Source of the DNA: Ferrovibrio sp.
GTDB taxonomy: Bacteria > Pseudomonadota > Alphaproteobacteria > Ferrovibrionales > Ferrovibrionaceae
Assembly (NCBI RefSeq): GCF_017994015.1
Contig: NZ_JAGOLP010000012.1
Coordinates: forward strand, 1-64,000
Length of the DNA stretch: 64,000 nucleotides
Direction of reading: 5' to 3'
A program made the position numbers and the translations under genes. Position 1 is the stretch's first letter; every line of letters starts with the position of its first letter. The notes under the pieces are model-generated. The model ran no database searches. It saw only the letters and a list, made by a program, of their open reading frames with translations, and was not told where the DNA came from. Below, one piece after another: positions 56,129-64,000 of the stretch.

Positions 56129-58366
56129 ATGACTGAGCTGGATATTAAACCGAACAATACCTTGTCGGAATTTTCTGTTGCCCCGCGCATTGAGCGCGCC
56201 GGGCTGAATTTGCGGGCCGCCCTGCTGGGTGTGGCCGCCGCTGCCAGCATGGGCGCAGGCGATGCCTGGGCGCAGGCCCAGAATGCCGAGCCGCAGCCGA
56301 CCAGGCTGCCCACCATCACGGTGGAGGGCGAGGAGGGCAAGCGCCCGGCCAAGGCCGAGGACGTACCGGGCGATTACAAGGTGGATCGCGCCACTTCGCC
56401 AAAATTCACCGAACCGCTGGTCGATACGCCCAAGACCATCACCGTGATCCCGCGTGAAGTGATCGAGGAGCAGGGCATCACCAGCTTCAAGGATGCGATG
56501 CGCACGCAGCCGGGTATCACGTTGGGCACCGGCGAAGGCGGCAATTCCTTTGGCGACCGCATCATCATCCGTGGCTTTGAAGCGCGCGGCGATGTGTTCC
56601 TGGACGGCCAGCGCGATCCGGGCGCCGGTGTGCGCGAAATCTTCAATACCGAACGGGTTGAAATCACCAAGGGGCCGGGTTCGTCCTATACCGGTCGCGG
56701 CTCCACCGGCGGCACCGTGAATATCGTGTCAAAGGAACCAAAGGCTGAGGATTTCATTGCCGGCGATATCAGCTTCGGCAATGCCAGCCAGCGCCGCATC
56801 ACCACCGACGTGAACCAGACCATCGGCACCGACATGGCATTGCGTGTCAATGCGATGTGGAATGAAGGTGAGGTGCCGGGCCGTGGCCCGGTTTACAGCG
56901 ATCGCTGGGGCATTGCGCCCTCGCTGACCCTCGGCCTCAACCAGCCAACCTCGATGACGGTCAGTTATTACCATTTCTATCTGGATGCGCTGCCTGATTA
57001 CGGCGTGCCATGGGATGCGCGAAACCGCGAGCCGTTTGGCAATAATTTCTACGGCCTGGTCAATCGTGATTTCCAGCATGTGGAAGCCGACATCTTCACC
57101 GTGCGTTTTGACCATGAGATCAATTACGCCATGAAGCTGCGGCATCAGATGCGTGTTGGCCTCACCACCAACGAATATGTTGTCTCGGCGCCGGAAGGCC
57201 CGAACTTCACGGCTGGCACCGTGAATGCCAGTGCCAAGAGCCGGAACCAGGATAATACATCTTGGTCGAGCCAGACTGACCTGACCTGGGATTTCGCCAC
57301 CGGCGGCCTGGACCACACCCTGGTCAGCGGCATTGAAGTGAGCCGCGACCGTGCCAAGAATCGCGGCTATACGGTGACCCCCACCAGTGTGTCGCAGAAT
57401 ATCTACAGCCCGGATCCCTATCGTGCCTGGACCGGCACTATCACGCCGAGCGCCAATTATACCGATATCGTTGCGGTGAATGCTGCTGCCTATGTGTTTG
57501 ATACCGTCAAGCTCAACCCGCAATGGCAGGTGATGGGCGGCCTGCGCTACGACGATTACGACGCCAAGATCGATACCAATTCCGCCACCACCAACAATCT
57601 TGGGGTTCATAATCGCTTCTTCAGCTGGCAGGGCGGTGTAGTGTACAAGCCGGCGCCGAATGGCAGCATCTACCTGTCCTATGGCACCTCGGCCAATCCG
57701 TCTGGTGAAAATCTCGACGCCGCCACCGATGCAGCCTATGGCGGTTTCTCCACTGCCACCACCGGCCTCGATCCTGAGCGCAGCGTCAGCTACGAAATTG
57801 GCACCAAATGGGACCTGATTGATGGTCGCCTGGCGCTGACCTCAGCCTTGTTCCGCACCAACAAGACCAACATGCGGGTGGCCAATCCGGGCGGCGGCCA
57901 GAATGTGCTGGATGGCGAGGCCCGCGCCCAGGGCGTGGAGTTTGAATTCGCCGGCAAGCTTACGGATGCCTGGAAGGTATTTGGCGGCTATATGCTGCTG
58001 GATACCGAAATCCTCAAATCCACCACTGCGGCGGATGTCGGCAAGCGGCTGGCAAATACCGCCGATCACCAGTTCAGCCTGTGGACCACCTATGACCTGA
58101 CCTCGGATTTCACCCTCGGTCTGGGCGCTTTCTATGTTGGTTCGCGCAAGGGTGGCACGCTGGCTTCCAATGACACAGAGGCGCCGGAATACTGGCGTTT
58201 TGATGCCATGGCGAGTTACAAGATCAACGAAAATGTGACGGCGCGGCTCAATGTGCAAAATTTGCTCAATGAGCTGTATTATGATGCCACTTATCGTAGC
58301 GGCACGCCATTCACCCATGTGGCCCCGGGCCGCAGTGTGCTGCTCACCACCGCGTTCAAGTTCTGA
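56129..58366 (+). CDS. TonB-dependent catecholate-siderophore receptor (Fiu-like)
   Basis: The protein imports ferric siderophores through the outer membrane. The 745-residue product has a signal-peptide-like N-terminus (hydrophobic about 28-45), a TonB-box-like PTITVEGEE, a plug domain (about 85-205, with GDVFLDGQRDPGAGVREIF and VEITKGPGSSYTGRGSTGG), and a 22-strand-type barrel ending in LLTTAFKF with a terminal aromatic. The plug resembles E. coli Fiu. It starts the receptor-PiuC-ExbBD-TonB operon. GGAGG precedes ATG 56129. Confidence 0.92.
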   Translation: MTELDIKPNNTLSEFSVAPRIERAGLNLRAALLGVAAAASMGAGDAWAQAQNAEPQPTRLPTITVEGEEGKRPAKAEDVPGDYKVDRATSPKFTEPLVDTPKTITVIPREVIEEQGITSFKDAMRTQPGITLGTGEGGNSFGDRIIIRGFEARGDVFLDGQRDPGAGVREIFNTERVEITKGPGSSYTGRGSTGGTVNIVSKEPKAEDFIAGDISFGNASQRRITTDVNQTIGTDMALRVNAMWNEGEVPGRGPVYSDRWGIAPSLTLGLNQPTSMTVSYYHFYLDALPDYGVPWDARNREPFGNNFYGLVNRDFQHVEADIFTVRFDHEINYAMKLRHQMRVGLTTNEYVVSAPEGPNFTAGTVNASAKSRNQDNTSWSSQTDLTWDFATGGLDHTLVSGIEVSRDRAKNRGYTVTPTSVSQNIYSPDPYRAWTGTITPSANYTDIVAVNAAAYVFDTVKLNPQWQVMGGLRYDDYDAKIDTNSATTNNLGVHNRFFSWQGGVVYKPAPNGSIYLSYGTSANPSGENLDAATDAAYGGFSTATTGLDPERSVSYEIGTKWDLIDGRLALTSALFRTNKTNMRVANPGGGQNVLDGEARAQGVEFEFAGKLTDAWKVFGGYMLLDTEILKSTTAADVGKRLANTADHQFSLWTTYDLTSDFTLGLGAFYVGSRKGGTLASNDTEAPEYWRFDAMASYKINENVTARLNVQNLLNELYYDATYRSGTPFTHVAPGRSVLLTTAFKF

Positions 58367-58388
58367 CCCATAAAGGATCGCGCCCGCG

Positions 58389-59072
58389 ATGATGCTCCAT
58401 ATCCCTTCCGTGCTGTCGAAACAGCAAGTCGCGCATTTCCGGCAGGCAATGGCGGCAGCGAGTTGGGTGGATGGCAAAGTCACTGCGGGCGCCCAATCCG
58501 CCCAGGTCAAGCATAATCAGCAATTACCGGAAAACAGCCCGGTGGCGGCTGAACTGGGCAATATGGTTCTGGATGCCCTGGCGCAATCACAGCTGTTCAT
58601 TTCAGCCGCGCTGCCGCTCAAAACCTTTCCGCCGATGTTCAATCGGTATGATGCCGGCGAGACATTCGGTTTGCATGTCGATAATGCGATCCGCGCCGTT
58701 CGTGGCACGGCGCATCGGATCCGCACTGATCTATCCGCCACCTTGTTTCTGGTTGAGCCGGAGGAATATGACGGCGGCGAGCTGATCGTGGAGGATACCT
58801 ATGGCAACCACAGCGCCAAACTGCCTGCGGGCGACATGGTGCTGTATCCGTCAACCAGCCTGCATCAGGTGCGGCCGGTGACACGCGGTGCACGGCTGGC
58901 AAGTTTCTTCTGGATCCAGAGCATGGTGCGGGATGATGGCGAGCGGCAGATGCTGTTTGAACTGGATCGCACCATTCAGCAACTGGCCGCTGCCCATGGT
59001 CTGACCGACGCTGCCGTGGTGCGGCTGACCGGCATTTATCACAATTTGTTGCGCCGCTGGGCTGATGCCTGA
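58389..59072 (+). CDS. Fe(II)/2-oxoglutarate PKHD-type hydroxylase PiuC/YbiX
   Basis: PiuC/YbiX proteins are iron and 2-oxoglutarate dioxygenases coupled to siderophore receptors; the substrate is uncertain. The 227-residue product has the metal-binding H-x-D in GLHVDNAIR, the distal His in [14 protein letters not shown], and R residues after it. It is found beside fiu in E. coli (ybiX) and piuA in Pseudomonas. It is 22 bases after the receptor gene here. Confidence 0.92.
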   Translation: MMLHIPSVLSKQQVAHFRQAMAAASWVDGKVTAGAQSAQVKHNQQLPENSPVAAELGNMVLDALAQSQLFISAALPLKTFPPMFNRYDAGETFGLHVDNAIRAVRGTAHRIRTDLSATLFLVEPEEYDGGELIVEDTYGNHSAKLPAGDMVLYPSTSLHQVRPVTRGARLASFFWIQSMVRDDGERQMLFELDRTIQQLAAAHGLTDAAVVRLTGIYHNLLRRWADA

Positions 59073-59097
59073 GCGGCCGTTAGAGAAGGCAAGAGCG

Positions 59098-59784
59098 ATG
59101 ACCGATATGATCCCCAGCGTAACCGATCACACGATGTTCGGCCTGTTCCTACAGGCTGATATCATCGTCAAGATCGTGATGCTGCTGTTGCTGCTGGCTT
59201 CCATTGCCTGCTGGGCCATCATGATCGACAAGCTGATGGCCGTGCGCCGGCTGCGCCGCGAGGCGGCGGCTTTTGAGGCCGGGATCGAGAATGGTGCCGG
59301 CCTGCCTGCCGAGGGTGCGCTTGGCCCGGTGGCGCTGAGCGCATTGCGCAGCGCGCTGGTGGAATGGCGCGATGGCGACGGCCAGGAAAGCCGCAAGGAT
59401 CGCCGCGAACGGATCGAGCGCGCCATGCGCGCCAGTTTTGCCGCAGAACTGCGCCGGGTTGAACCCGGCCTGCCATTCCTGGCCACTATCGGCTCGGCGG
59501 CGCCGTTCATCGGCCTGTTCGGCACCGTGTGGGGCATCATGAACAGCTTCACGGCCATTGCCCAATCCAACGATACCTCGCTGGCCGTGGTGGCGCCCGG
59601 TATTGCCGAGGCCTTGCTGGCCACCGCGCTGGGCCTGGTGGCCGCGATCCCGGCGGTGATGGCTTATAACAAATTCGCCACCGATCTGGGCCGCATCGGC
59701 CAGCGCTTCAATGCCGGCATCGGCATTATCGGCAATCGCCTGGCGCGTGACGGCAAGTCGCGCGCTGCCAATGTGGCCGAGTAA
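59098..59784 (+). CDS. exbB: ExbB/TolQ-type proton-channel subunit
   Basis: The protein uses proton motive force to energise TonB. The 228-residue product has three membrane segments (about 19-40, 128-150, 165-190), and the [13 protein letters not shown] and [19 protein letters not shown] motifs of the family. ATG 59098 is chosen; an upstream in-frame start at 59065 would overlap the hydroxylase gene. It could be named TolQ by sequence, but the neighbours are TonB-linked. Confidence 0.9.
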   Translation: MTDMIPSVTDHTMFGLFLQADIIVKIVMLLLLLASIACWAIMIDKLMAVRRLRREAAAFEAGIENGAGLPAEGALGPVALSALRSALVEWRDGDGQESRKDRRERIERAMRASFAAELRRVEPGLPFLATIGSAAPFIGLFGTVWGIMNSFTAIAQSNDTSLAVVAPGIAEALLATALGLVAAIPAVMAYNKFATDLGRIGQRFNAGIGIIGNRLARDGKSRAANVAE

Positions 59785-59789
59785 GCGCC

Positions 59790-60266
59790 ATGGCAATGGG
59801 ACAGATTACGCCCGGCGGTTCGGGCGATTCCGACGATCTGGGTGATGGCGGCTACCGGCCGCTGGCTGAAATCAATGTCACGCCGCTGGTCGATGTGATG
59901 CTGGTGCTGCTGATCGTGTTCATGGTGGCGGCGCCGCTGATGATGGTTGGTGTGCCGCTCAAGCTGCCCAAGACCGCTGCCGAGCGGGTGGCGCCGGCGC
60001 CCGATCCGCTGGTGCTGTCGGTTGACCGCGACGGCAAATTGTTCATCCGCAAGGAGCCGGTGGAGGAAGCCGCGCTGGTTGGCACATTGAGTGCGCTACG
60101 TGGCGGCGATCCGAACATGACGATCTATGTGCGCGGAGACAAAGCGTTGGATTACGGCCGCGTCATGGAAGTGATGGGCTTGGTGGGCAAGGCCGGCTTT
60201 TCGCGTATCTCATTGGTGGCCGAAGGGTTGGAGCCCGGGGCGCAAGGGAAGGGCGGGAAGCCCTGA
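59790..60266 (+). CDS. exbD: ExbD/TolR-type energiser subunit
   Basis: The 158-residue product has one membrane segment (about 33-53) with the conserved proton-carrying aspartate in VTPLVDVMLVLLIVFMV, and a periplasmic domain with VDRDGKLFIR and IYVRGDKALDYGRVM. It is 5 bases after exbB and 2 bases before tonB, so the three are co-translated. It forms the ExbB-ExbD complex that drives TonB. Confidence 0.92.
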   Translation: MAMGQITPGGSGDSDDLGDGGYRPLAEINVTPLVDVMLVLLIVFMVAAPLMMVGVPLKLPKTAAERVAPAPDPLVLSVDRDGKLFIRKEPVEEAALVGTLSALRGGDPNMTIYVRGDKALDYGRVMEVMGLVGKAGFSRISLVAEGLEPGAQGKGGKP

Positions 60267-60268
60267 CC

Positions 60269-61018
60269 ATGGGATTGCGTGCCTGGATCATTTCGGTTGC
60301 CCTGCATGCAGCCGCGCTGCTGGCGTTGCTGGTGGTGTTGCATGCGCCGCAGCCGCTGGATGCCAAAAGCGAAGAATTGCCCAGTATCGCCATTCAAATG
60401 GCCAGTCTGCCGCCACCACCACCACCACCACCACCGCCACCACCGCCTCCGCCACCCGTGGCGGAACAGCCGCTGCCCGTGATCGAATCAAAGGCGCCGG
60501 AGCCTGATCCCGAACCGGAACCGCCGCCACCGCCGCCGAAGCCCAAACCGGCGCCGCCGAAACCCAAGCCATTGCCGCCGCCGCCCAAGCCGGTTGAGGC
60601 GCCACCACAGCCGACGCCGGTGCCAGCCCCGACGCCGGTGCAGGCCGCACCGCAGCCGCCACAGCCTGCGCCGCCAGTACCTGGCCCGCCAATGCCGCCG
60701 GCTGCCAGCGCGGCCAGCATTGCCGATGCCGAACAGGCTTATCTGGCGCGGATTTCGCTGGCGCTGAATAAGTCGAAAGAATATCCGCGCCGCGCGCTGC
60801 TGCGCCGGCTGGAAGGCACGCCGCAATTGCGGTTCGTATTGAACCGGGATGGCAGTGTGGCTTCAGTTACGGTTCTGCGCAGTTCTGGGCATGAATTACT
60901 GGATGAAGCGGCGCTGGAAACCGTGCGCCGGGCGCTGCCCTTGCCGCCATTCCCGCCCGAACTAGCCAAGAACGTGCTCGATCTGGCGGTGCCGATTGAT
61001 TTTCACATCAAGAGGTGA
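60269..61018 (+). CDS. tonB: TonB-family energy-transducing protein
   Basis: TonB transmits energy from ExbBD to outer-membrane receptors. The 249-residue product has an N-terminal membrane anchor (about 5-27), a very proline-rich spacer including a run of 16 prolines, more Pro-Lys/Pro-Glu repeats, and a C-terminal TonB domain (about 165-249: YPRRALLRRLEG, LRFVLNRDGSV, LLDEAALETVRRALPLP). The domain order is standard. The 3' end overlaps convergently with the chrA gene. Confidence 0.93.
   Translation: MGLRAWIISVALHAAALLALLVVLHAPQPLDAKSEELPSIAIQMASLPPPPPPPPPPPPPPPPVAEQPLPVIESKAPEPDPEPEPPPPPPKPKPAPPKPKPLPPPPKPVEAPPQPTPVPAPTPVQAAPQPPQPAPPVPGPPMPPAASAASIADAEQAYLARISLALNKSKEYPRRALLRRLEGTPQLRFVLNRDGSVASVTVLRSSGHELLDEAALETVRRALPLPPFPPELAKNVLDLAVPIDFHIKR
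60410..60457 (+). repeat. Run of 16 proline codons in tonB
   Basis: Sixteen consecutive proline codons, mostly CCA, form a 48-base CCN repeat. Such runs stall ribosomes without EF-P and are prone to slippage in replication. It lies in the periplasmic spacer of TonB. Confidence 0.95.
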
Positions 61019-62310
61019 GGCAACTGCTTGGCAAGCACGCCGCAGATTGCGGCGGCGCCGAGCAGCCAGCCAAGCCCGAGATGGAAGCGCAGCACGGCGA
61101 CCAGGGCCGTCAGGCTGAGCAGGGCGGCGACAGGATCAAAGGCAGCCGTGGTCAGCGCGCCATCGCGGAATATCACATGCAGGCCAAACCACACGGCCAG
61201 ATTCAGGATCACGCCAACCACGGCGGCGGTGATTGCGGTGAGGGCATGATTGAAGGCAGCGACATGGCGGATGCGCTCGATATAAGGCGCGCCTAGGAAA
61301 ATCCACAGGAAGCAGGGCACAAACGTGACCCAGGTGGCCAGGGTGCCGCCGGCCAGGCCGCCGAGCCAGGCCGGTTCGATGCCGCTGAAGCGGAAGCCGG
61401 CAAGATAGCCGACAAAGGTGAGCACCAGGATCAGCGGTCCCGGCGTGGTTTCGGCCAAGCCTAGGCCATCAACCATTTCGCTGGGTGAGAGCCAGCCATA
61501 TACCTGCACCGCCTGCTGCCCGACATAGGCCAGCACGGCATAGGCGCCGCCAAAAGTCACCACCGCCATCTCGCTGAAAAACCAGGCGATACGCGGCAGC
61601 ACATGCCCGGCGCCATACTGTGCAAACAGCAATCCCACCGGCACAAACCACAGCAGGCCAAAAATCGTCAGCACCAGCAGATTGCGCCGCAGGCTGGGCG
61701 GCACGCTGGGCAACACATCGGCATCCTGGCCAAGTTTGCCCGGCTGGATCAGCGCCGGTCGCCAGCGCCCCACCAGCCAGCCGAACAAAGCGGCCCCCAG
61801 CACGATGACGGGGAAGGGAATTTTGAGCAGGAAGATGGCGATGAAAGCCGCGCCGGCCAGGCCGAGCAGCAGGCGGGTTTTGATCGCACGCCTGGCCACC
61901 CGCAGCACGGCTTCGGCCACAATCGCCAGCACGGCGGCCTGCAAGCCATAAAAGATGCCACTGATCAGCGGCATCTCGCGCCACAGCGCATAGATGGTGG
62001 CCAGCACCACTATCACAAAAAAGCCCGGCAGGATGAACAGCAGCCCGGCCGCGACGCCGCCCTTGGCGCGATGCAGCAGCCAGCCGATATAGGTGGCAAG
62101 CTGCTGCGCTTCTGGCCCCGGCAGCAGCATGCAGAAATTCAGCGCATGCAGGAATTGCGGCTCGCTGACCCATTTTTTCTCATCCACCACGATGCGATGC
62201 ATCATGGCGATCTGCCCGGCCGGCCCACCAAAACTGAGCAGGCCGATCTTGGCCCAGACCCGCAGGGCTTCGGAAAAACTTGGTTGATTGATGGTTTGAG
62301 AAATTGTCAT
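61003..62310 (-). CDS. chrA: Chromate transporter ChrA
   Basis: ChrA exports chromate across the inner membrane. The 435-residue product is the long, two-domain form with about ten to twelve hydrophobic segments. It has the family motifs FGGPAGQIAMMHR and LLPGPEAQQLATYIGW in the first half, and FGGAYAVLAYVGQQ and TTPGPLILVLTFVGYLAGF in the second. ATG 62310 overlaps the chrB stop by four bases (ATGA). It converges with tonB. Confidence 0.93.
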   Translation of the reverse strand: MTISQTINQPSFSEALRVWAKIGLLSFGGPAGQIAMMHRIVVDEKKWVSEPQFLHALNFCMLLPGPEAQQLATYIGWLLHRAKGGVAAGLLFILPGFFVIVVLATIYALWREMPLISGIFYGLQAAVLAIVAEAVLRVARRAIKTRLLLGLAGAAFIAIFLLKIPFPVIVLGAALFGWLVGRWRPALIQPGKLGQDADVLPSVPPSLRRNLLVLTIFGLLWFVPVGLLFAQYGAGHVLPRIAWFFSEMAVVTFGGAYAVLAYVGQQAVQVYGWLSPSEMVDGLGLAETTPGPLILVLTFVGYLAGFRFSGIEPAWLGGLAGGTLATWVTFVPCFLWIFLGAPYIERIRHVAAFNHALTAITAAVVGVILNLAVWFGLHVIFRDGALTTAAFDPVAALLSLTALVAVLRFHLGLGWLLGAAAICGVLAKQLPHLLM

Positions 62311-63107
62311 CGGGCGGCCTGCGGCAATTCGGAAACGGTGCGGCTGCACCACGCATAGAGAGCATCATAGACCGGCATTGCCGCCGTCAACATGGCGTCA
62401 TCATCCTGAAATTTTTCCGAAAGGCCGAGCGAGACTGCCAGCAGGCCAGCCGCTTGTGGCGCCAGGTCCAGTTGGCCGGTATCGGCGCCCCGCACGATGC
62501 GCGCCAGCAAGGCGAGGCCCGGGTTGCTGCCCAAGCCATGACGGGACAGGAAAGCATCAAAACTGCAATATTCGCCATGATGGCCATATTCGGCACCCGG
62601 CATGTCAAAGGCGGTGCCGCCGAGTTTTTTCGCGGTGGCGGCCACGTCTTCGGAGGGCACATACAGAATCTGCGCATCCGGATCGATGAAGCGGCGCAGC
62701 AGCCAGGGGCAGGCAATGCGGTCGATCTTTGGTCTTTGCCGTGTCAACCAGATGCCAGGCGAAGCCGGCGGCTTGGGGCCGAGCGGCAGCCCCATGGCAC
62801 GCCAGGCCTCGATGCCACCTTCAAGATAGGCCACGTTATACCCCAGCTGCAGCAGCCCGGCCGCCACCCCCTGGCTAACTTCATGGCCATAAACACAAAA
62901 CACCACAATAGCAGCATCAGCCGGGATGCCGTGCTGCCACTGAGGCATCTGTTCGGGATCACGCCGCCGGGCTCCGCTGATCGTATCCGCCGCTTCGTCA
63001 TAGCGAGGGCTGCGGCGTACATCGAGCAGATAAGGGAACCGCCCTTGGCGGATTGCCAGGTCCAATTCGTCTACGCTGATTGAAATCGGAGAAACAGTTT
63101 TTTCCAT
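62307..63107 (-). CDS. chrB: Chromate resistance protein ChrB fused to a rhodanese domain
   Basis: The 266-residue product has an N-terminal rhodanese domain (about 11-110) with a persulfide cysteine C71 in VVFCVYGHEVSQG, and a C-terminal ChrB domain (about 120-250: RPKIDRIACPWLLRRFIDPDA, DMPGAEYGHHGEYCSFDAFL). It belongs to the sulfurtransferase/chromate-resistance group. ChrB proteins are linked to sensing or handling of chromate. It starts the chrB-chrA unit; the 132-base upstream gap shows no confident promoter. Confidence 0.88.
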   Translation of the reverse strand: MEKTVSPISISVDELDLAIRQGRFPYLLDVRRSPRYDEAADTISGARRRDPEQMPQWQHGIPADAAIVVFCVYGHEVSQGVAAGLLQLGYNVAYLEGGIEAWRAMGLPLGPKPPASPGIWLTRQRPKIDRIACPWLLRRFIDPDAQILYVPSEDVAATAKKLGGTAFDMPGAEYGHHGEYCSFDAFLSRHGLGSNPGLALLARIVRGADTGQLDLAPQAAGLLAVSLGLSEKFQDDDAMLTAAMPVYDALYAWCSRTVSELPQAAR

Positions 63108-63239
63108 GACACACCTTCATCCCGCCGCAGCAAAGCGACGCAGAACAGAAGGCGGTGCTTGGAAGCCTAGTGCCAATAGACAGCAAGGCATCTGACGGGG
63201 AGACCGCTTTGCCCCCGTGGACGCCAGTGTACCAAATTT

Positions 63240-64000
63240 TCAGATCAAGGAAACCTTGTTGCCGCGATGGCGTTGCAGCCGGCCGGCCAGTTCACGTTCC
63301 AGCAGCACCATCTGCACGATGGCGGGGGCGTAGCCGGTGAGGCGGATCAGCTCGTCGATATCCACCGGACTGGGGGATAGCAGTTCATCGATGCGCTGGT
63401 GCGCCTGGGCCATCGCGGCATCATCCGGCATGGCCATGCTGCCGCCAAAAGCCGATGGCGGCGCGGGGGCCTGCAATTCTGTTTGCAACAGCGGCCGGAT
63501 CACATCCAGCACATCGTCCAGCCGTTCTACAAGCGCGGCGCCCTGGCGGATCAGATCGTTGCTGCCATTGCAGCGCGGGTCGAGCGGCGAACCCGGCACC
63601 GCCATCACCTCGCGGCCCTGTGCGGCGGCAAAACGTGCGGTGATCAGCGAGCCGGATTTCAGCGCCGCTTCCACCACCAGCACACCCAGGCTGGCGCCGG
63701 CGATCAGCCTATTGCGGCGCGGAAAATTCGGCGCCTTGACCGGGGCACCAAACGGCATCTCGGCATAGATTGCCGCTTCCAGCGCCATGCGTTTGTGCAG
63801 GTCGGCATTCTCCGGCGGGAAGATCACGTCGATGCCGGCGCCGATGAAGGCATAGCTGCCACCGGCTTGCGCGCCGGCCAGTAAGGCGCCTTCATGCGCG
63901 GCGCGGTCGATGCCGCGTGCCAGGCCGGATATCACCACCAGATTCTGATGTGCGATTTCATGCGCCAAGTCGCGGGTGAACCGCTGGCCGATAGCCGAGG
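63240..64000 (-). CDS. dprA: DNA-processing protein DprA, C-terminal part
   Basis: DprA loads RecA on incoming single-stranded DNA in natural transformation. The frame runs in from the right edge (codons visible from about 63998) to a TGA at 63240-63242. It shows the Rossmann-fold motifs VVISGLARGIDRAAHEGALLAG, AFIGAGIDVIFPPEN, FPRRNRLIAGASLGVLVVEA and SGSLITARFAAAQGREVMAVPGSP. The C-terminal winged-helix DML1 domain has SPVDIDELIRLTGYAPAIVQ. The N-terminal start is outside the window. Confidence 0.95.
   Translation of the reverse strand, partial: SAIGQRFTRDLAHEIAHQNLVVISGLARGIDRAAHEGALLAGAQAGGSYAFIGAGIDVIFPPENADLHKRMALEAAIYAEMPFGAPVKAPNFPRRNRLIAGASLGVLVVEAALKSGSLITARFAAAQGREVMAVPGSPLDPRCNGSNDLIRQGAALVERLDDVLDVIRPLLQTELQAPAPPSAFGGSMAMPDDAAMAQAHQRIDELLSPSPVDIDELIRLTGYAPAIVQMVLLERELAGRLQRHRGNKVSLI

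Noticed and set aside
60394..60720. Gly-rich frame opposite tonB, considered as a glycine-rich protein gene
   Set aside because: It is the complement of the proline-rich TonB spacer and has no ribosome-binding site or signal peptide.

Overview
The window is GC-rich, densely packed chromosomal DNA from an alphaproteobacterium. A Rhodospirillales-like lineage is the best guess, but it is an inference. The support is a spc/alpha ribosomal cluster in the order rplR-rpsE-rpmD-rplO-secY-adk-rpsM-rpsK-rpoA-rplQ, a later rpoZ-rsh-pyrE-pdxJ-acpS-lepB-rnc-era run, a single bifunctional-type RelA/SpoT homologue, and alphaproteobacterial families (PAS_5 protein, ATP12 chaperone, DUF3422, DUF815). No tRNA, rRNA, insertion sequence, prophage, CRISPR array or replication origin was seen. 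No intergenic gap exceeds about 250 bases.

Layout. 1-6.3 kb: end of the spc operon and the alpha operon, separated by a terminator that contains the adk stop codon, a strong promoter and a structured rpsM leader. 6.3-12.4 kb: a PAS_5 protein, a Deg-type periplasmic protease, RarA, a small membrane protein, an RluC-type pseudouridine synthase and DUF3422. 12.4-13.4 kb: an AT-rich promoter and two overlapping unknown envelope genes. 13.4-18.1 kb: LysR/isochorismatase divergent pair, secreted histidine phosphatase, a lipoprotein with three internal Cys-Pro-Gly repeats, QueF, a Lys/Ala-rich secreted protein and a HAD phosphatase. 18-24 kb: AsmA, ATP12, CorA, a family-5 uracil-DNA glycosylase, a NYN protein and FolK. 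24-31 kb: the rpoZ to era housekeeping run. 31-38 kb: a HAMP/class III cyclase, an AEC transporter, an unknown membrane protein and a MacAB-like efflux operon. 38-54.4 kb: IlvD, M81 peptidase, thiolase with a VOC protein, PLP dehydratase, gamma-glutamyltransferase, haloacid dehalogenase, Slt-type transglycosylase, LysE exporter, DapA, SmpB, a molybdopterin oxidoreductase, a LysM/LytM lipoprotein and DUF815. 54.4-61 kb: aldehyde dehydrogenase, then a catecholate-siderophore-type uptake operon (Fiu-like receptor, PiuC/YbiX, ExbB, ExbD, TonB). 61-64 kb: chrB-chrA chromate genes and the 3' part of dprA.

Functional themes. Translation and transcription genes dominate both conserved blocks. Envelope maintenance recurs (Deg protease, SecY, LepB, AsmA, Slt, the degenerate LytM protein, MacAB-like efflux). 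The receptor, hydroxylase and ExbBD-TonB energiser appear to form one self-contained siderophore import unit.

I found no clear undescribed multi-gene system. The most unusual points are the triple-repeat lipoprotein (15.6-16.3 kb), the MacA-like adaptor with a CpxP/Spy-like insert, the histone-H1-like tail on IlvD, the unknown overlapping pair at 12.4-13.4 kb, and the hairpin-rich leader before rpsM. All family calls come from reading motifs and recalling families; no database search was run.
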